NCBI GenBank assembly: GCA_963693365.1
Contig: CAVNZM010000009.1
Location: 558,001 to 622,000, forward strand
Origin: Amoebidium appalachense
Taxonomy: Eukaryota; Ichthyosporea
Length of the DNA: 64,000 bases
Reading direction: 5' to 3'
Shown: positions 13,122 through 24,634 of the stretch, one piece after another
Layout: the number at the start of each line of letters is the position of its first letter
Position numbering within the stretch: the first letter of the stretch is position 1
The notes under the pieces: model-generated
Database searches by the model: none
What the model was told of the DNA's origin: nothing
What the model saw: the letters and a program-made list of their open reading frames with translations, nothing else
Program-made: the position numbers and the translations under genes

Positions 13122-15597
13122 GTGTGCTTGTGTACATAGAAGTAGATTGGGTGTGTATGTATTTGTGTGGTGACGCATGTACCGGGTGCCTTTGCACGTG
13201 TGTGGTTCACGTAGCGTTTGTATGTGTGTTTGCCTGGGATCCCGGTGCCTGGCTTGTTGGGGCCGGGTGGAAACGGAGGGGGTGGAAACGGGGGGGGGAG
13301 GGGGGGGGGGGGGGGGGGGGAGGGGGAAGGAGTTGGGGGGAGGGGGGGGGGGAGGGGGGGGGGGGGCAAGGGTGAGAACTGATGGTTGGGGCTGTGCAGG
13401 CAACCAAGGTGACCGAAATCTTGCCGAGCAAGGAGGACTACCTAAAGATATTCATGTACCGCATGTGGGAGTTCTATAAAAGGTGTGTGTGCATAGCCCC
13501 GTGTGTGTGCCGCACTGTGCTTGCATGTATCTCTATGCCTGCTCTATGCCTGATCGATGTGTCTGTGCATGCTTGTGCCATCATCCACACGGATAGCTCA
13601 TGTGGTATTTGTATTTCCAGTTGTGCATGTTGATGCCACCGTGTCACCCTTTCACCCCGGCGGTGTGGCAAGACTAGCAGATGCAAAATAGGAAAAACAG
13701 CCCGAAAACGCAAGTTTATGTCAATGTACTTTCATAAATCGTGCCTGCCCCCCCCCCCCCCCCCCCCCCCCCCACCACCACCACCACCATCTCCCCTCTC
13801 CTCCCCCCCCCACGCACCCACGCACCCCAACCCACCCCCCTCTTCCCTGGGGATACCCCTACCTGATGTTTTCTAGCCCTTCCGGATCAGTGCCCATGTC
13901 ATAATCTCACACATGCCACATCACGCCACGGGTCTACACCCAGCCCCGCATGCATGCAGAGTCTAATTATTGAATAACTAATGCGATATATATGTGGGCA
14001 GGGTGGACAACCCCTACGGCCGGTTTGTGATCATCTACGACCGACAGGGCAGCCATGTGAAAAAGGCCCAAATGGATGTCTGGAAGCGCCTGGTTCGCTT
14101 CATACTGAGTATGCACTGCAACCCCCCCCCCCCCCCCCCCCCTTGCGAATTCTGCGGCCTTCGGGACTTAATTCTTTTCAGCTCGTGTAGTATGTTAGCC
14201 AGGGAAGTATCGACTTAGGTAGCGACGGGGGAGCTTCCTAGAAGCCCCGTCTCCTGAGTTCCTATCTATATTTTTCTTGCTTCTGCTTACTGCTGCAACT
14301 TTAATCCCCGGCCTTTCCCACTGCCCTTGCCTGCATAAGTAACCCTGCTCGTCTCTGATCAAGACGGGTGACCTACCCATATTCAAGTGAAACAGTATCT
14401 GAGTTGGGTTTCGTTAACGAGGTGAATAGGTCGAAGCTCGGGTACTGTGGATGACGTGGGCCCCCCCTGAGGATTGGCCCTTGCTTATTATGCATACTCT
14501 TTGTGTATGGCTTGCATTCTGCATCGTGTTATCCGTTTGTTCTTGTGTACTTCGTACTTTTTGACGCATTCAAACCCCCGGGCCGCCGGGGAGCTGCCTG
14601 CCCGTTACCACCAAGAAGACACGGGGGGACGTCTCCACGAACATACAGACACGAATACACAAACCCTTACACACCCATGCAGAGAACCATGCTAGTCATT
14701 GGTATTGGACAGGTAGGCAGGGGGGCAGGCAGGCCATAACGCACCACACATACATGCATACACACAACCTGGGCCACATCCGAGCTCATGTGCACCCGGT
14801 ATACCGAGCGAATAAGAAAGATCGCTAATAAGAAAACAACTAAAAGAGTAAGAATATGTATAGATAGACACTCTGAAAGTGATAGAGTGAGATTGAGAGG
14901 TCGAGAGAATGATACAGGAATACACACAAACATCATCCAGACACCCATGGTACCCCATGCACTGCATAGTATACGGATATAACTCAGAATTTCTTGATGT
15001 GTGTCTGCAAAACTGCATCTCTACACAATAAACCACTGGTAGTGACACGTACCCCCAGACATCTTTACTTCCATGCAACCGGGCATGGTTGCTCTGTGTC
15101 GTGCATCTGTAAGCACATACGCGTTTGTCGCTGCACTGCATTAGTTTGCACATACATCTTCACCGTTTTGCTCACCTTGCTTGCATAAGCAACCCTGCTC
15201 GTCTTTGATCAAGACGGGTTGACCCACCCAAGTTCAGTTGATGCTGCTGTCTGAGTTGGAGCGTCGTATATACGCGGGCTAAGGGGTCGAAACTCAGACG
15301 CAATTGATGACTTGGGCCCTCCCTGAGGATGGGCTCTGCTTATGACGCATACTGTGCGCATGGCTGATGCTGCATACTTGAATGTTTGCCTTTGCATGTG
15401 TCCTGCACCATGCTTCTCATCGTGTATGCGTACTTCGTACTGTGTTCCGCATTCAAAACCCCCCCCCCCCCCCCCCCCCCCATGACGTTTTGCAGCTTGT
15501 TCCTTCGTGTCTCCTTCATATTTCCAACCCTCTAACACATACATCCCCCTCCCCCTCCCCTCCCTCCCCCCGGCCCACACACGCACGCACGCACACG

Positions 15598-15652
<55 letters not shown>

Positions 15653-16019
15653 ACACACACACACGTACAGTGCACCTCACGGAGCAGGTGCACCGCATCT
15701 ACATTGTCAAGAGCAACCACGTGTTCCGCTACGGCCTGATGCTTCTGCGACAGGTCATGAGCCCCCGCTTCCGCCTGGTATTCCGCATCCTGGATGAAGA
15801 GGTGGGTGCGAGCATACTAATGTTTGCAGTCATCTGTTGAGGGAGGGGGAGGGGGGAGGGGGGGGGGGGGGGGGGGGGTAAGGAATCCCGGTTGGCACAG
15901 ACCTGAAAGCGGTTTACGCTTTGGAATGGTGAGTCTCAGATGTGCATCAAGCAGCTTTTTGTCCTGAACCGAAGGGGCCCATAAATCGGCTTAAAAAACC
16001 CCCCTATTTAGATCCAAAC

Positions 16020-16097
<78 letters not shown>

Positions 16098-16203
16098 GAA
16101 GTGCCCTTTTTAAAACCTTTTTGTAAGGCCAGAGGAACTGCGCAAACGGGGCGTGTGGGCCAGGGATATGGAAGAGGGTGTTTGGGGGGGGGGGGCTGAT
16201 AAT

Positions 16204-16239
<36 letters not shown>

Positions 16240-16352
16240 TGCAGACGTGGCAGTCGCAGCTCGTGGCCGAGTTTGGGCGGGAAAACCTCGAGCCAGACCT
16301 GGGGGGCACCAGCGTGCCCGTCACGGACGAAGAGGGCATCATCGTGGCATAG
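5081..16352 (+). CDS. Gene A: bHLH - PB1-like - CRAL-TRIO (Sec14-like) fusion protein
   Basis: Sixteen exons: 5081-5195, 5697-5770, 6588-7323, 8015-8051, 8966-9095, 10101-10280, 10680-10805, 11307-11345, 11492-11578, 12188-12277, 12704-12795, 12944-13061, 13400-13482, 14002-14108, 15671-15801, 16245-16352. Protein about 750 aa. Residues 1-321 are low complexity (His/Gln/Ser) with IKQEP and RRPSW-like motifs. The bHLH (about 322-385) reads TEQQRRDSMRDSLRDL, loop VPNMRPGTTRV, helix 2 VEYLSLLKRQVSELQ. A PB1-like segment follows (about 395-455, YKDKTE...VELQSTSEL). The CRAL-TRIO N-helices are ARIRRYLKACDNDVEEAHRM; the lipid domain shows FVIIYDRQGS, VHRIYIVKSNHVFRYG and FGRENLEPDLGGT. The start MAG...SLDG matches gene B (MAG...ALDG), with the same phase-1 first intron. 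Oddities: position 5 of the basic region is Gly, not His; exon 3 is one base short and exon 6 one base long in G runs (6684-6687, 10174-10182). Function inferred: nuclear factor with a lipid pocket. Confidence 0.83.
10806..10916 (+). repeat. (GT)n then (CG)n tract starting at a splice donor
   Basis: The exon 7 donor of gene A is the first GT of a run of about 85 bp of GT, followed by about 24 bp of alternating CG (10892-10915), a strong Z-DNA-type sequence. Confidence 0.9.
11840..12028. promoter_or_regulatory. Imperfect palindrome with four CCAAT boxes in intron 9 of gene A
   Basis: The left arm (about 11840-11899) and right arm (about 11962-12028) are imperfect inverted copies, each beginning or ending in TGCAGTGCTTGC or its complement and sharing CTTTCTGCACCAATC. 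CCAAT or its complement lies at 11866-11870, 11891-11895, 11966-11970 and 11998-12002, symmetric about the centre. CCAAT is the NF-Y site. It sits 160 bp upstream of exon 10, where the CRAL-TRIO half begins, so it could be an internal promoter. A decayed inverted-repeat transposon is the alternative. Confidence 0.45.
14325..14580 (+). repeat. SINE-like poly-C-tailed repeat, copy 1 (intron 14 of gene A)
   Basis: Diverged near-full copy. It starts near CTGCATAAGTAACCCTGCTC, carries a small inverted repeat around TGATCAAGACGGGT and a B-box-like AGGTCGAAGCTC, and ends TACTTCGTAC...GCATTCAAACCCCC. Shared blocks in the same order occur in copies at 15176, 23857 and 42110. Confidence 0.6.
15176..15481 (+). 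repeat. SINE-like poly-C-tailed repeat, copy 2 (intron 14 of gene A)
   Basis: Best full copy, about 300 bp. It runs from CTTGCTTGCATAAGCAACCC through a B-box-like GGGTCGAAACTC to GTTCCGCATTCAAAA and a 20-base poly-C tail. The body is nearly identical to the copy at 23857-24138 in gene C, and the 115 bp upstream of it are shared too. Confidence 0.65.
16023..16096 (+). repeat. (GT)n microsatellite
   Basis: About 74 bp in the last intron of gene A. Confidence 0.95.
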
Positions 16353-17079
16353 GTGCCATATGCATTGCTGGGTCAGCAGAAGAGAAATGTGCACTCTGCA
16401 TGGTAAGCAGACAATGGTCGACCTGGGAAGGAAGGGTGAGGAGCTGGGGTAGAGGTACCCGGAGGAAGAAGGAGGGGTTATGGGTATGGTTTGGGGTGCA
16501 TGTAGATGGAAAGGAGAGGGAATGGGTATGTGGGTGCTGTGTGTTCCTTTTCTTTTCTTTTATTTGTTCTTTATGAAATTTATTTTTGTTTATTTATTTG
16601 TGTTAATTTATTTTTGGCGCGGGGGATAGGGGGGGGAGGGGGGGTGTTAAGGTTGACGCATGGTGTAAGCAAAATGTAACGGAACAATTAGCTGCTGTTT
16701 TTTAATAGTACAAAGAGGGATAGGTTTTAAGGGCTGATCTTTTTTGTGAGTGTAAGTTAGCAGGAGTGGCTGACTCAGAAATTGGCAACACCCACAAAAG
16801 CACAAGTATGTTACTGGTATTATGTTTTTGTATTCTAATCATTTATGTCTTGGTTTATGCAAAGTATATGCTAGATCTGTCTCTGTAGTTAACTTTTGAC
16901 TAGCATAGCTTTCTGAATCATTAGCTTTGTACGAATGTTTTATTGCTGTCTTTTAAATTTTCCTGCGTTACTACCGGCACGGTCAAATTCTTTTCTATTG
17001 AGTTAGTACGAATACTAGGAGGGCTTGGGCTCGCTGTGTTTACTCGAAGCATATTATTATTAATAAGATGCAAGGTATC
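16353..17079. other. 3' flank of gene A, no gene seen
   Basis: After the gene A stop codon the sequence turns AT-rich (T-rich stretch 16546-16615), as expected of a 3' UTR and downstream flank. No coding exon or clear poly(A) signal could be assigned. Confidence 0.4.
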
Positions 17080-17445
17080 AAGAACCCTTGGCAGAATTAT
17101 TTTGCAAATTATTAGCGAATTATTCTGCTTTGATCATAAGCAGATGCATCTCTATCTAGAGACTCGTTTTGCTTTTAGCAGAATTATTCTGCAAATAGCT
17201 GAATTATTCTGCTAATGGCAGTGGAATTCGAATAAACCTTTGCTCCAAGGAGAGTAATTCTGCTTTCAGGAGAATTGTTCTGCACATTATTCTGCAAAAT
17301 TCTGCTCAGAGCAGATTCTGAATGTTTCTGCTTTTGCACAGCAAATCTGCTGCTTTGCAGAACAAGTTTACTTTTTGCACAATTGTTCTGCTTCTGCATG
17401 AAGGAAAAAATCAGCTCCCAGCAAGTTGATTCTGCACTTATGCCG
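17080..17445. repeat. Cluster of TTCTGC / GCAGAA motifs
   Basis: About fourteen TTCTGC or GCAGAA hexamers occur in 365 bp, mostly inside a longer degenerate ATTRTTCTGC. One pair forms the near-perfect palindrome GCAGAATTATTCTGC. Spacing is irregular, so this is not a simple tandem satellite. No open frame or known element was recognised. Confidence 0.5.
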
Positions 17446-17453
17446 GTGAGGGT

Positions 17454-17458
<5 letters not shown>

Positions 17459-17521
<63 letters not shown>

Positions 17522-17661
17522 AGGTGTGTGTGTGTATGTTGTAGATGGGGAAGTAGATGACGTGGAGTGGTAGTTTAATAATAATACTCGGGCTTGTATA
17601 CCATGTATTTATAGTTAGGTAAATGTATAAACCGTGTGTGTGTGTGCAGGTGTGTGTGTGC

Positions 17662-17692
<31 letters not shown>

Positions 17693-17764
17693 CGTGTGTG
17701 TATGTGTATGTGTGCACTAGTACTGCGGTGTGTGTGCACGTGTGTGTGCGCATGCATGTGTGTC

Positions 17765-17829
<65 letters not shown>
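17459..17829 (+). repeat. Two (GT)n tracts with CG-rich interruptions
   Basis: GT runs at 17459-17514 and about 17770-17828, with mixed GT/GCGC between, in the A-C intergenic spacer. Confidence 0.9.
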
Positions 17830-17939
17830 ACCACGTGTGTGTGTGTATCACTTGTGCGCCCTTGTGTCAAGTTGTGGGCATAGGTCTCGGAACAGTGGCA
17901 CTGGGCTGCCCTTTGATCAATCGATATCAATCAGCCACA

Positions 17940-18355
17940 AAAAAACATCAGATCTGGTGCCTCTGAGCACGCTGGAATTCAACATTGCTCACGACCGAAT
18001 TCATAACTTACATGTATTCTTAGCGAGCGAATTGTTTAGCTGGTATTCTGATGTCGGTAAAGTGCCCTCGGAGTGGCTAGACAACATATCAAGAAAACGG
18101 TTGCACGGGGTCCCATTCACGAATTTCGCCCTATCACCCTTACGTCCGTTTTTCGCCGATTATTCGAAAGTGGCCTTTTACTGGCCTTTTCCCGTAACCC
18201 CACCCTTAAGCAGCTCCCCAGCAGAGCCCTCTTCAGGCGGCGTTTCAGCATCGACACTCATGTTACGCACAAATCCTCACCCTACAAAATGCAACTCAAA
18301 GTGATACCGAGCACCTCGTATTTATAGATTTTAAGAACGCGTACATAGAACCGGA
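17940..18355 (+). pseudogene. Decayed LINE (non-LTR) reverse transcriptase fragment
   Basis: Translation across shifting frames gives motifs in the order expected of a LINE reverse transcriptase: FSWYSDVGKVPSEWLDN (about 18030-18080), HEFRPITLTSVFRRLFE (from 18118) and, in another frame, LQNATQSDTEHLVFIDFKNAY ending near 18344. RPIxLTSV and the FIDFKNAY aspartate motif are hallmark blocks. At least two frameshifts and no YxDD block show that it is dead and truncated. The clade cannot be told by eye. Confidence 0.55.
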
Positions 18356-18768
18356 GGTTATGGGCGGCTTTAGTCTCTTTTCTACTTCTCTCCCCCAGTA
18401 TATTTGTGATACGGTGTCTTAACTTTCTCACTGCTAGCCTCTGCTTACCCATTGGCTGCGCTGGAAAACGCAGTAGGCCGTCAAGTGAGGCTGGGCCACC
18501 CTGACGATGCCCCGCAGCAATACAAAGTGCATAAACCCCTATACCACGGCCATCTTGAAAAACCGTGTACCATTCGCGTATACGTATGACTGTACAGCCA
18601 GAACCCAAGCTTGACAGCTGGGTGCGTGCCGCGAAGTAGCGCTGAACTCTACTTGTTGGGCTAGTCTTCATACACCTGTTTGCGTGTGCTTTGCTTAGTC
18701 CAGCCTTGTCGCCGACAGCCGATGAATGTCCCGTCCCCTTCCACCCACTACTGATGTTCCAAGTCGCC

Positions 18769-18990
18769 ATGGCGGCAAGGCGAGGCCCCTCAGATTATCA
18801 CAGCCAGGCACCCACTCAGAACGCTAGACGCACATGCCCTCTGCAACCACACCCAACACAGGGGCTAGGGGGCAGCAAGAGGCTGGTCACGGCCACTGGC
18901 AGGCCCCTCCAGCCGAGCACCCGTGTGCTGAGACGCTGTTGGCTGATTGTAGGCCCCCTGGTGGCTTGCTGTGAAAGTGAACATGCACCG
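18769..18990 (+). CDS. Possible first coding exon of gene C (uncertain)
   Basis: An ATG at 18769 opens a frame MAARRGPSDYHSQAP... that stays open for about 75 codons. Genes A and B also start with Met-Ala and end exon 1 in phase 1. A phase-1 donor could be at about 18970 (TGCT|GTGAAA), but several GT sites compete and the peptide does not resemble A or B. It could be non-coding. Confidence 0.2.
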
Positions 18991-19249
18991 TGACTTGGCT
19001 TGCATCAGCCCAGACCTCCACTTACGTGTGCTGTTAACGGTGTGTGCGGGCGTAAGGACTTCAACCACACGCACGCACACAGATCTACACACGGCACGTA
19101 CCACGCACACACCCATACTTGAACTGCGAGGCACACGGTTGCGAGCACGTACACATACACACCACATCCACACGTCGTGTCACACACATACGCATGCTGT
19201 CTTATGGCTCACACACACACAGGCGTACACACCCACACACACACACTCA

Positions 19250-19253
<4 letters not shown>

Positions 19254-19320
<67 letters not shown>
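19254..19320 (+). repeat. (CA)n microsatellite
   Basis: Long CA run upstream of exon 2 of gene C, followed by CT/poly-C-rich DNA to 19615. Confidence 0.9.
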
Positions 19321-19324
<4 letters not shown>

Positions 19325-19566
19325 ACACACGCATGCACACACACACACGCACACACACATACACGCACACACACACACACACAGGGTCTCTCTGTCTCTA
19401 TCTCCCTTCTCTCTCTCTCTCTTCCCCTTCCCCTCCCCCCCCCCCTCCCCCCTCCCCCTACCCCCCGCCCTTCCCCCCGCCCCCTCCCTCTCGCTTTCGC
19501 GCGTTCTCGTTCTTTCTTGCTCTCGATCTCGCTCTCACCTTCTTTCTCTCTTGCTCTGGACCAGTC

Positions 19567-19597
<31 letters not shown>

Positions 19598-19857
19598 TTC
19601 CCCCTCTTGAAGTTCCCCCTCTCCTTTCTTCTTCAAGACTCTTCCCTTATGATTTAGGTGTCGGAATCTTTGTGTCAAACACCATGATCTGCCAAACACA
19701 GCAGTGGTTTTTGTGTTTTTCAGTCCGAGATCATGGCTCCCAGTGTTGTAGCGAGCTATTTACAACTCGTGCAGGGGAGTTGATGAACATCTTGCTGGGA
19801 TACCTGGAAGCAGCAGAACAAGGTGCAGGTGGCTCCAGCAATGCTCAGGTAAATGAC

Positions 19858-20019
<162 letters not shown>

Positions 20020-21854
20020 AACACACACACACACAGCGTGCGCTCGCACTGGCGCACACCCACCCACCCACTCACACCCACACCCACATACACACACACA
20101 TACACACACACACACCCACCCACACACACACAAGTTGGGTGTAAGGGAGTGGTGTGTTAGATTATTCTCCTCCTTTTTTTTCCGTCTAGAGGGAATGGGG
20201 TTTGAAGATCCAACTGACCAATTTGCATTGTGGTGTACAGATCCATCCGTCCATGCTTATCATACAGCTTTACATGTGCCCTAATTGACTCATGGCTACA
20301 TGCCTCGTGGCCAAATCTGCATGCTTCTGGTTCGGCAGTTAACATTCGTGCATTTGGTTTTGGCCAATTCTGAAACATCGCATCCACACACAGGTACCAA
20401 CTGGGTCTAGCTCTGAAAGCCTATACGAGACCAATCGCCAAGGGGCAGGCAGGCAGCCGCTGCAAGGCACCAAGCAGAGAGATACTGGCCAACATGCTTC
20501 TTTCAGCCAAGCAGGCAGGGGTGGTCTGCTGGGAAACACCACCACATTCACTCAAAATGCAGAGAATGCAAGATGCATGGTGCCTGAAATGCCCAACTTG
20601 GAGCGGCCTATAAGCAACAGGCACGTAGACCCACGGCTTGCTCGGTGGGCAGAGAAGAAATGCAACCCAGCCCTACACAGGACACGGTCGGAGGGATTTG
20701 AGGGGGGATGGAACAAACCCCAGGCGCTAAGTACAACTGCAACACACCCTGTCTCTGGCAGGGAGGCAACACAGCGCAACACATACACAGCACCAGGGGA
20801 GAGTCAGGGCTGGGGGGTAGACCCACGGCAGACACGGAGACAGTGTGCCTTGGGGGGTGACAGCTTTCCTATCAGGCGCGGGTCATACCCCCTGCAAGCA
20901 CACACCACCCCCATCCCCCCTTCCCTACCCCCAAGTGTGTATAGGACCTCCGTCCCTCCCGGCCTGCCACCAAGAGTACATACCACCGCCATGCCTCCCT
21001 CTCTACCCCCAAGGGCACAGAGCACCCCTGGCCCACCAGCACCGCCACCACCACCATGGCACCACACACACCCAGTGGCACCTATGCACCTCCCACCCCC
21101 AGACACCCACCACACACACGTACTTACAGCACACACGGGGGACCTTCACAGCAGATTAGCCAGAGGTCAGAGATGTCCCGTCTTTCACGGTCTAGCAGTG
21201 GGGGGGTTATTTTGGCCCGGACCGGCTCGGATGTGTCTTTAGCCTCACGTGTCCAAGGTGCGGCACGCGAACCTCAGGCCACCCATATACCCTTGACAAG
21301 ACAGGCAATGCCTGCGCATAGGCCTCCAAGCCCTAGGTGGGTAGAAAAATGCATGAACTATAAGGTGTGGGTGTGTGTGCACTTTGGAGGTTGTGTGTAT
21401 ATTCACATGGCCTCGGTTATCTGGTGTGTGCACTGAAGCTCAGGTATCCGTGTGTGTGCATTTTGAAACCGATATAAGTGTGTAAGCACGTCGGGTAGGA
21501 TATACGTGCAAATGCACCATGAAGCACGTACATGGGTGTTCTTTCATTGAATTTGTCATGTTTTGACGAGCTCTGTGTGGGGTGTATGGTGGGACAGGCT
21601 CTTCTTTTCTTTGACATCCATTTATCTAAGCAACGGGCTTCTTCCCGGGTCACACCCACACACCCACACACAGACACACCCACAGCACCCCAAGACACAA
21701 CTGCAAACATGCACTTAACATACACATAGGTGCATGCACAGCCCCAGCACATGCATGGCCCCACATATCTTGAACCACACTTTGCCCCCCCTCATCCCCC
21801 CCCCCCCCCCCCCCCCCCCGATCCCCCCCTCCCCCACCCAGCCACCCACCCGGG

Positions 21855-22010
21855 TGCCCTGAGAATGAGCTCTGCATATGTTTGCATACTGCGTACATTG
21901 CTGATGTTGCATACTTGAATGTTTGCCCTTGCATTTGTCCTGCATAGTGTTTCTCATCATGTAGCTGTACTTTGTACCGAGTTCCACATTCTTAAACCCC
22001 CCCCCCCCCC
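21855..22010 (+). repeat. SINE-like poly-C-tailed repeat, 5'-truncated copy (gene C, between exons 3 and 4)
   Basis: It begins in the CCTGAGAATGAGCTCTGC block, continues through CATACTTGAATGTTTGCC, and ends TTTGTACCGAGTTCCACATT followed by a poly-C tract. The truncated 5' end with a retained 3' end fits LINE-style retroposition. Confidence 0.55.
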
Positions 22011-23313
22011 ACCCCCTCCCCCCCCTCCCCCCCACCCACAGGTCCTCTGCCAAGGAGGAGACTTCCACCCTATCTGTGGTAGGTGTCAGTGGTTATGGGC
22101 TGTATGCATATGGCCTTGATGCTGTGCTGACCTGGGGACTTGTGATGGTTTCTATTGTCTTGGGGGTTGGGTGTGAGTGTGCATGTGTGTGAGTGCGTGT
22201 TAAATACTGTATGTGCGGTCATGCAGCCTTGTGGCGCAGTGGTGGCGTCAACCGTGAAGGGGCATTGCTTGTTTTTTTCGTGGCTTCCTTGGACTTACTT
22301 CTTTCTTTCTCTTTTCTTTTCTTTTCGTTTTTTTGTGGGGGGGGGGGGGGGGGGGAAGGGGGGGGGGAAGGGGGGAGGGCAGGGGGGTACTAGAGTTAGT
22401 TTCGTTCACTTCGTTTGTATTTTCGATTCTCACGTTAAGGTCGTTTAATGCTCACACATGAACAGAGGCGCTAGACCATGGTCACTACACACACACACAC
22501 GCGCGCGCGCGCGCGCGCGCGCACGCACGCACGCACACTTGCACATGTATGAGCGTGCACGCACACACACAGACACATATGCACACGCTCTACAGCACAT
22601 TCACACAGTCACCACACACTTACGCAACCCGGAGCCACAATCTGCTGCATCAAGTGCGGGTGCAACACATACGTGCTCAGACATAGGTGTAGGCACACAC
22701 GCTCTGCACACACACAATTTGGCATGTGCATGAGAGCTGAGGGGTAGCATGAGTGAATAAATGCTCGTTTTAGGGGAGTCACCAGGGGGGTGTGGTGGGC
22801 CGAGGTTAGGGGGGTGACAGCTAGCCAATATGCGTCATCTACATATCTGGCTCCTGTGATCACAAGGCGCATGAAATATGCCTGCTCCCGTAGGGAGATG
22901 ATCATGATTTTGCTCACTGTGTGCACATACTACCAACGCATGTGGGGCACTAGTGGGAGAGCCCATAGGGATTCCTACCAACTGTCGTATGATTTGGTCG
23001 GTGCCTACCAGAAACAGAGCGTGCTGTAGATCGAATTTTACTATCTCGTGGATTTGGCTGAGAGTGATTCGAACATAGTGTGTGTGTATGTGTGTTGTGT
23101 GTTTGTGTGTGCGTGCCGCGCGCGCGCGAGTGCGTGTGCGTGTGTGTGTGTGCATGCGTGCGCGCGCACGTGTGTGCGGTGTGTGTCCTGCACGGTTTGC
23201 CTATGTCCTGGCTGCTAGGGAAGTCGCAATTAACGGCAGTTTGATGTGGCGCATGCACAGTGTCACGTCTCCCTCATATCTCACCCCACCCACCCATTTG
23301 AGCTCCCAACCCA

Positions 23314-23352
<39 letters not shown>

Positions 23353-23618
23353 CTTTACCTCAATCCCAGCTATCACATCGTCCGTATCGTTGCATCCAGC
23401 ACACCTTTCTTCCCACCACCACACCCATACACCGGGCTCATGTGAAGTATTGCAGCATGGTGCACATGTGCGAGTGTTTTGACCAGATGTGTGTGCCGGG
23501 TGGACAACCCCTATGCCAAGTTCGTGATGATCTACGACAGACAGGGCAGCCACGTGCGCACCTCCCACATGGGCATGTACAAGCGTGTGGTTCGCTTCGT
23601 GCAAATTATTCCCCCTGC

Positions 23619-23698
23619 CTTTGCATGTGTCCTGCACCATGCTTCTCGTCGTGTATGCTTACTTCGTACCGTGTTCCGCATTCAAACCCCCCCAGTCT
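23619..23698 (+). repeat. SINE-like repeat 3' fragment fused to exon 14 of gene C
   Basis: It starts at CCTTTGCATGTGTCCTGCAC and ends GTTCCGCATTCAAACCCCCC. It lies 3 bases beyond exon 14, exactly where the donor site should be, so its arrival or a deletion ending in it removed the donor. Confidence 0.55.
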
Positions 23699-23856
23699 TC
23701 TTTCAGAGGTGTCCTTTCAGGACAGACCACTGTGTGGAGACCGCTTTACTTCCATGCAACCGGGCATGGTTGCTCTGTGTCGTGCATCTGTAAGCACATA
23801 CGCATTTTTCGCTGCACTGCATTAGTTTGCACACACATCTTCACCGTTTTGCTCAC

Positions 23857-24138
23857 CTTGCTTGCATAGGCAACCCTGCTCGTCTTTGATCAAGACGGGT
23901 TGACCCGCCCAAGTTCAGTTGATGCTGCTGTCTGAGTTGGAGTGTCGTATATACGCGGGCTAAGGGGTCGAAACTCAGACGCAATTGATGACTTGGGTCC
24001 TCCCTGAGGATGGGCTCTGCTTATGACGCATACTGTGCACATGGCTGATGTTGCACACTTGAATGTCCATGATGCTTCTCGTCGTGTATGCGTACTTCGT
24101 ACCGTGTTCCGCATTCAACCCCCCCCCCCCCCCCCCCC
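23857..24138 (+). repeat. SINE-like poly-C-tailed repeat (gene C, between exons 14 and 15)
   Basis: Near-identical to the copy at 15176-15481 except for a short deletion after ACACTTGAATG. It is followed by poly-C and (CA)n. The sequence upstream (about 23738-23856) is also shared with 15058-15175, so this is a segmental duplication or gene conversion tract rather than an independent insertion. Confidence 0.6.
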
Positions 24139-24158
24139 TCCTCCTCCTCCCCAACACA

Positions 24159-24211
<53 letters not shown>

Positions 24212-24594
24212 ACGCACACACACACACACACACACACAACACACACAGCGTGAGGCACTCAAGCACCCGTGTTTCTGGTCTTGCCTCCATTTTGTTCTTT
24301 GTGTTGTGCATAGGGTTTGGCTTCTGCTTTCAGTTCTCTTCCTGCTGCCGGACTGATGTGTTGTGATAGGGTCTTGCATAGGTTGACATCCTCCCCCCTC
24401 CCCCCCCCCCCCCCCCCCTGCCCCCCCCCCCCCTCCTCCTCCTCCTCTTCCCCCCTCCCCCCCCATCCACCCATCCAAGCACACGCACATAAGCGCACAC
24501 AAATGTTCGCTCATTCAGACACAAACACAAAATAAATCGTCCACAATCACACACACGCGTGCGCGCGCATGCGCGTACGCACGCGTGCGCGCGC

Positions 24595-24634
<40 letters not shown>

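Noticed and set aside
18282-18770. Minus-strand frame with GHRQGGPASLDGLLRF, like reverse transcriptase motif B
   Set aside because: It is on the opposite strand to the clear LINE blocks, no other RT motif accompanies it, and a short match can arise by chance.
22225-22240. TGGCGCAGTGG, a perfect tRNA A-box
   Set aside because: No B-box at the required distance and no cloverleaf; it may be a chance match or a tRNA-derived fragment.
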